Source: Verrucomicrobia bacterium UBA1183
Lineage (GTDB): Bacteria; Verrucomicrobiota; Verrucomicrobiia; Opitutales; UBA9783
NCBI GenBank assembly: GCA_002309885.1
Contig: DBYP01000009.1
Span: 1 to 53,021, forward strand
DNA length: 53,021 nt
Direction: 5' to 3'
Shown here piece after piece: positions 50,819 to 53,021 of the stretch. The notes under the pieces are model-generated. The model was not told where the DNA came from and ran no database searches. It saw only the letters and a program-made list of their open reading frames with translations. The translations under genes and the position numbers were made by a program. Every line of letters starts with the position of its first letter. Positions within the stretch are counted from its first letter, which is position 1.

Positions 50819-52438
50819 CTATTTTGCTGCTGTATTACCGTAGAGACTGAAGAAGGTATCCTGATACCGCAAATGAAAGGATTGATTTTGCATCTGTTGC
50901 TCAAAACGATTTTCATCACCACGAGCAACTACCGCATAACATGCCTCATTTTTTGTCCAATGTTCCAGGAATTTAGCCATCGCCATATAACGATTGCAGG
51001 GTTCTGTCTGAAGTCCCAACGTGTGTTCTTCCGGAACAAAATCGACGACATTAACCGTTTGATTTAAATAAAATGGTAAATCATCGAAGTAGTTGTACAT
51101 ACAAAAAACGTTAGCTGGCTGGCTGTTTTTCTCTTTCAAGTAAGCACAAGTTTCATAACCGCAATGGCGTTGGCAATAGGGTAGATAAATGGGAAGCATG
51201 AGATATACCAACAAGGTGGTTACTAACAGCGCTTTGAAAGCTTTTTTCGCGTAGCTTTTCACGTAAATTAAGGCTACCGAGCTTCCAAAGACGATGATAG
51301 CCTGAGCTAAAATCATTAAAGGGGTCGGTATGGATGTAAGCGCTTTTTTTGCCAAAACATAGGGTAGTGCTAATGCCGCGATCATGTAAGCGACCCCCCA
51401 CAAGCAACATTCGGCACGGACTTTGGATAAATCCATTTTTGAAATCCCGTACGCCAATAAGATTGTAGTGCCTGGTATTGCGGGCAAAATGTAGGGAATC
51501 AATTGAGAATTCGATTTTATGAAAAATAATACGACGAGGGAACTCCACAAAAGAGAGAAACCAAGCACCTGTCGGCTTTGTTTTTCCTTAGATTCCTTGA
51601 AGGCTACCCGCAAAGATCTGGGCAAAAAGAATAACCAGGGAAGCAGCCCTAGAAGGAAAGCGTTCAACAGAAAATAAAAAGGTTTGGCACGATTGTGAAC
51701 CGTTGTCAGATACCGTTCGAAATGCTCATGCCAAAAATAAAAATGAAAAAAGCAATCATGACGCTGTTGCACCAAAAAATGCCAAGGTGCTGCGATAATG
51801 AAAAATAGCAGTAATCCTTTAAATAAACAGGCTCTGTTGAGCTTTTTAATATGTCCTGTAAAGATCAGCCATGGTAATCCAATAATCCCCGGAAAGGCAA
51901 TGCCGATGAGGCCCTTGGTCAAAACCGACAACGCCATAAAAATGTAAGCCCAAAGGAAATATCTACGCGATTTCTTCGTATTTTCTTCCAAAAAACCACT
52001 TACAAACAACAGTAATGTGGTTGTAACAAAAAACGTTAAAGCATTATCCAACGTCAGTATTTGACTCATGCCGAACGGCAACGCGCAGGTTCCATAGATA
52101 ACAGCAGCCCACAGGCCTACTTTCTGCGATAAAAACCGTTTACAAAAGTGATAAAGTACGCAACAGGTTAATAAAGAAAACAATGCATTAAAGAATCGAC
52201 CACCGAACAAAGTGGCTCCAAAAATCTTTTCCCCCAACGCGATGAACCAATAGCCCAGCGGTGGTTTCTCAAAGTAAATTAGCCCATTCAAATGCGGAAC
52301 GATCCAATCACCTGAGCGTACCATTTCAAGTCCCATACCGGCATAACGCCCCTCATCCGGATTTGCCAAAGGACGTATTCCAATATGCAGGAAGAACAAC
52401 ACACACAAAAACGCAAAAACAATCCTTACAGCCTTCAC
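50819..52438 (-). CDS. ArnT/PMT-family membrane glycosyltransferase (GT83/GT39)
   Basis: This 539-residue protein has about a dozen hydrophobic helices. Its N-terminal periplasmic loop begins RPLANPDEGRYAGMGLEMVR, with acidic residues D28 and E29 as expected for the catalytic site, followed by FEKPPLGYWFIALGEKIFGA. This is the pattern of ArnT, which moves 4-amino-arabinose from undecaprenyl phosphate to lipid A, and of related protein mannosyltransferases. The donor and acceptor cannot be told from sequence. No arn genes are adjacent. A 63-base gap separates it from the DHH gene. Confidence 0.87.
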   Translation of the reverse strand: MKAVRIVFAFLCVLFFLHIGIRPLANPDEGRYAGMGLEMVRSGDWIVPHLNGLIYFEKPPLGYWFIALGEKIFGATLFGGRFFNALFSLLTCCVLYHFCKRFLSQKVGLWAAVIYGTCALPFGMSQILTLDNALTFFVTTTLLLFVSGFLEENTKKSRRYFLWAYIFMALSVLTKGLIGIAFPGIIGLPWLIFTGHIKKLNRACLFKGLLLFFIIAAPWHFLVQQRHDCFFHFYFWHEHFERYLTTVHNRAKPFYFLLNAFLLGLLPWLFFLPRSLRVAFKESKEKQSRQVLGFSLLWSSLVVLFFIKSNSQLIPYILPAIPGTTILLAYGISKMDLSKVRAECCLWGVAYMIAALALPYVLAKKALTSIPTPLMILAQAIIVFGSSVALIYVKSYAKKAFKALLVTTLLVYLMLPIYLPYCQRHCGYETCAYLKEKNSQPANVFCMYNYFDDLPFYLNQTVNVVDFVPEEHTLGLQTEPCNRYMAMAKFLEHWTKNEACYAVVARGDENRFEQQMQNQSFHLRYQDTFFSLYGNTAAK

Positions 52439-52518
52439 ACGATTGAAGATAATTTTTTACCAAGATTTGTAAAGGAAATTAAGAGAAAAATTGTAAGTTC
52501 AACTTTGAAGTGCAACTG

Positions 52519-52706
52519 CTAGAGTGTGTCTACAGGAGATGAAAAATTATAAAAGCGTAAACCCTAAGGGAACTTTTTGAAAAAAGATTCCCTTAGACGC
52601 TCAAAAACTTTTCATCATTTTGCAATATGGTTGCAAAATGACGGGGTGCAGGGCCGCTGCTCTGCTTTTAAGGGAGTTTGAGGGATCTTTTACAAAAGAT
52701 CCCTCA
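52519..52706 (+). repeat. Composite hairpin element, copy 14 (A-side end, A-B-C-D)
   Basis: The left end CTAGAGTGTGTCTACAGGAG (52519-52538) matches the A-side end of copy 11. It leads through an AT-rich extension to A (52566), B TTTTGCAATATGGTTGCAAAA, C GCAGGGCCGCTGCTCTGC and D TTGAGGGATCTTTT / AAAAGATCCCTCAA. The D-side end is replaced by the 108-bp block. Confidence 0.88.
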
Positions 52707-52810
52707 AGACCGTCATTTTTTAGCTCGGGGAAATATATACGGATGTTTACGACAATTTCTTCCCTTTGTACCAGGTAAAAAACAAAAAGATGATCCTTTG
52801 TATTAAAAAA
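52703..52810 (+). repeat. 108-bp block, near-identical inverted copy of 20148-20255
   Basis: It matches the block between flagellin 3 and 4 on the opposite strand with one mismatch (TTCTTCCC versus TTCTTTCC). It stops exactly where the putative end of the IS1595-type element begins (GGTTCTTGACTAG at 52811). Confidence 0.95.
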
Positions 52811-53021
52811 GGTTCTTGACTAGATTAGAGTGGCAAATGTCTAAGATTGGTTAACAACAGTTTGTAAATATTTTCGGTACGATGGTTGAAACGCCATTCG
52901 GTTTCTTTTAAATGAAGATTGAAGTTTTTACAGGTGATGCCTCGCATTTTTGCAAGTCTGTTTTTGGCAACACCCCAGAAGTTTTCGATACCGTTTACAT
53001 GAGTCCTTCCGTTGGCGAAAA
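52811..53021 (-). mobile_element. IS1595-family insertion sequence, one end only
   Basis: The right-hand part of an insertion sequence whose transposase runs off the window. The outer boundary is placed at GGTTCTTGACTAG (52811), where homology to the 108-bp block stops. The terminal inverted repeat cannot be confirmed because the other end is outside. Confidence 0.65.
52825..53021 (-). CDS. IS1595-family (ISXO2-like) transposase, C-terminal part
   Basis: Only the last 64 codons are in the window; the 5' part lies beyond the right edge. The visible residues include HVNGIENFWGVAKNRLAKMR and LHLKETEWRFNHR, the characteristic C-terminal block of ISXO2-like DDE transposases (N-x-x-E-N-F-W and E-W-R-F-N-H-R). 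The frame is intact to a TAA at 52825-52827. The upstream part needs checking to know whether the element is active. Confidence 0.85.
   Translation of the reverse strand, partial: FANGRTHVNGIENFWGVAKNRLAKMRGITCKNFNLHLKETEWRFNHRTENIYKLLLTNLRHLPL

Overview
The window is about 53 kb of a low-to-moderate GC, Gram-negative, flagellated bacterial chromosome. LPS genes (lpxA, lpxC-fabZ, two LptF/LptG-type permeases, an ArnT-like transferase), FlhB and four flagellins show the envelope type and motility. A LpxC-FabZ fusion, a GreA with a large N-terminal domain, a DksA-like protein without its cysteines and a PTS EIIA-diadenylate cyclase fusion together suggest the PVC group, perhaps Opitutales-like Verrucomicrobiota. 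This placement is an inference of moderate-to-low confidence and no rRNA is present to test it. A DUF2608-type HAD protein and dense intergenic repeats hint at host association, also without proof.

Layout. 1-1077: 3' part of flhB. 1176-10800 (minus): an eight-gene cluster read as M48 protease, HIT, lpxC-fabZ, lpxA, rlmD-like, lptF/G, dnaG, rpoD. 10864-16664 (plus): xseB, L,D-transpeptidase, a repeat-rich gap with a decayed tandem-repeat locus, rsuA-like, small lipoprotein, folD, RDD protein, D-lactate dehydrogenase. 16913-21310 (plus): four tandem flagellin genes, each with its own sigma-28-type promoter and a structured leader. 21488-25989: a lone GspE/PilB-type ATPase, rpsT, SurA-like chaperone, tsaC-rpsR, ybeY. 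26091: tRNA-Tyr. 26436-30559 (minus): recD2 and greA-like. 30762-36911 (plus): second lpt permease, DUF2608 protein, rhomboid, Prc protease, SpoU methyltransferase. 37077-39206 (minus): EIIA-DAC fusion and LOG protein. 39521-46700 (plus): ileS, dksA-like, lspA, pntA2, pntB, ruvB. 46830-52438 (minus): ArnT-like gene, then nrnA-like, truB, ribF, comEC. 52825-53021: 3' end of an IS1595-type transposase.

The most striking non-coding feature is a dispersed intergenic element made of up to four consecutive palindromes (called A, B, C, D here). About fourteen full or nearly full copies and several solo modules occur in the window, in both orientations and essentially only between genes. Two copies keep imperfect inverted ends beginning at CTAG, so the family looks like a degenerate MITE. 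Its palindromes vary in a compensatory way, and its position after genes suggests a second role as terminator or RNA-structure element. A separate 108-bp block occurs twice in inverted orientation, 32 kb apart, with one mismatch, each time at the D end of this element and once directly beside the IS1595 end.

Functionally the window is mostly housekeeping: transcription (RpoD, GreA-like, DksA-like), replication and repair (DnaG, RecD2, RuvB, XseB), translation and RNA modification (IleS, S18, S20, TsaC, TruB, RsuA-like, RlmD-like, YbeY), envelope biogenesis and motility. Several proteins lack residues or domains usual in their families: zinc ligands in DnaG, IleS, the DksA-like protein and YbeY; the flavokinase domain in RibF; and the PntA1 subunit next to PntA2/PntB.
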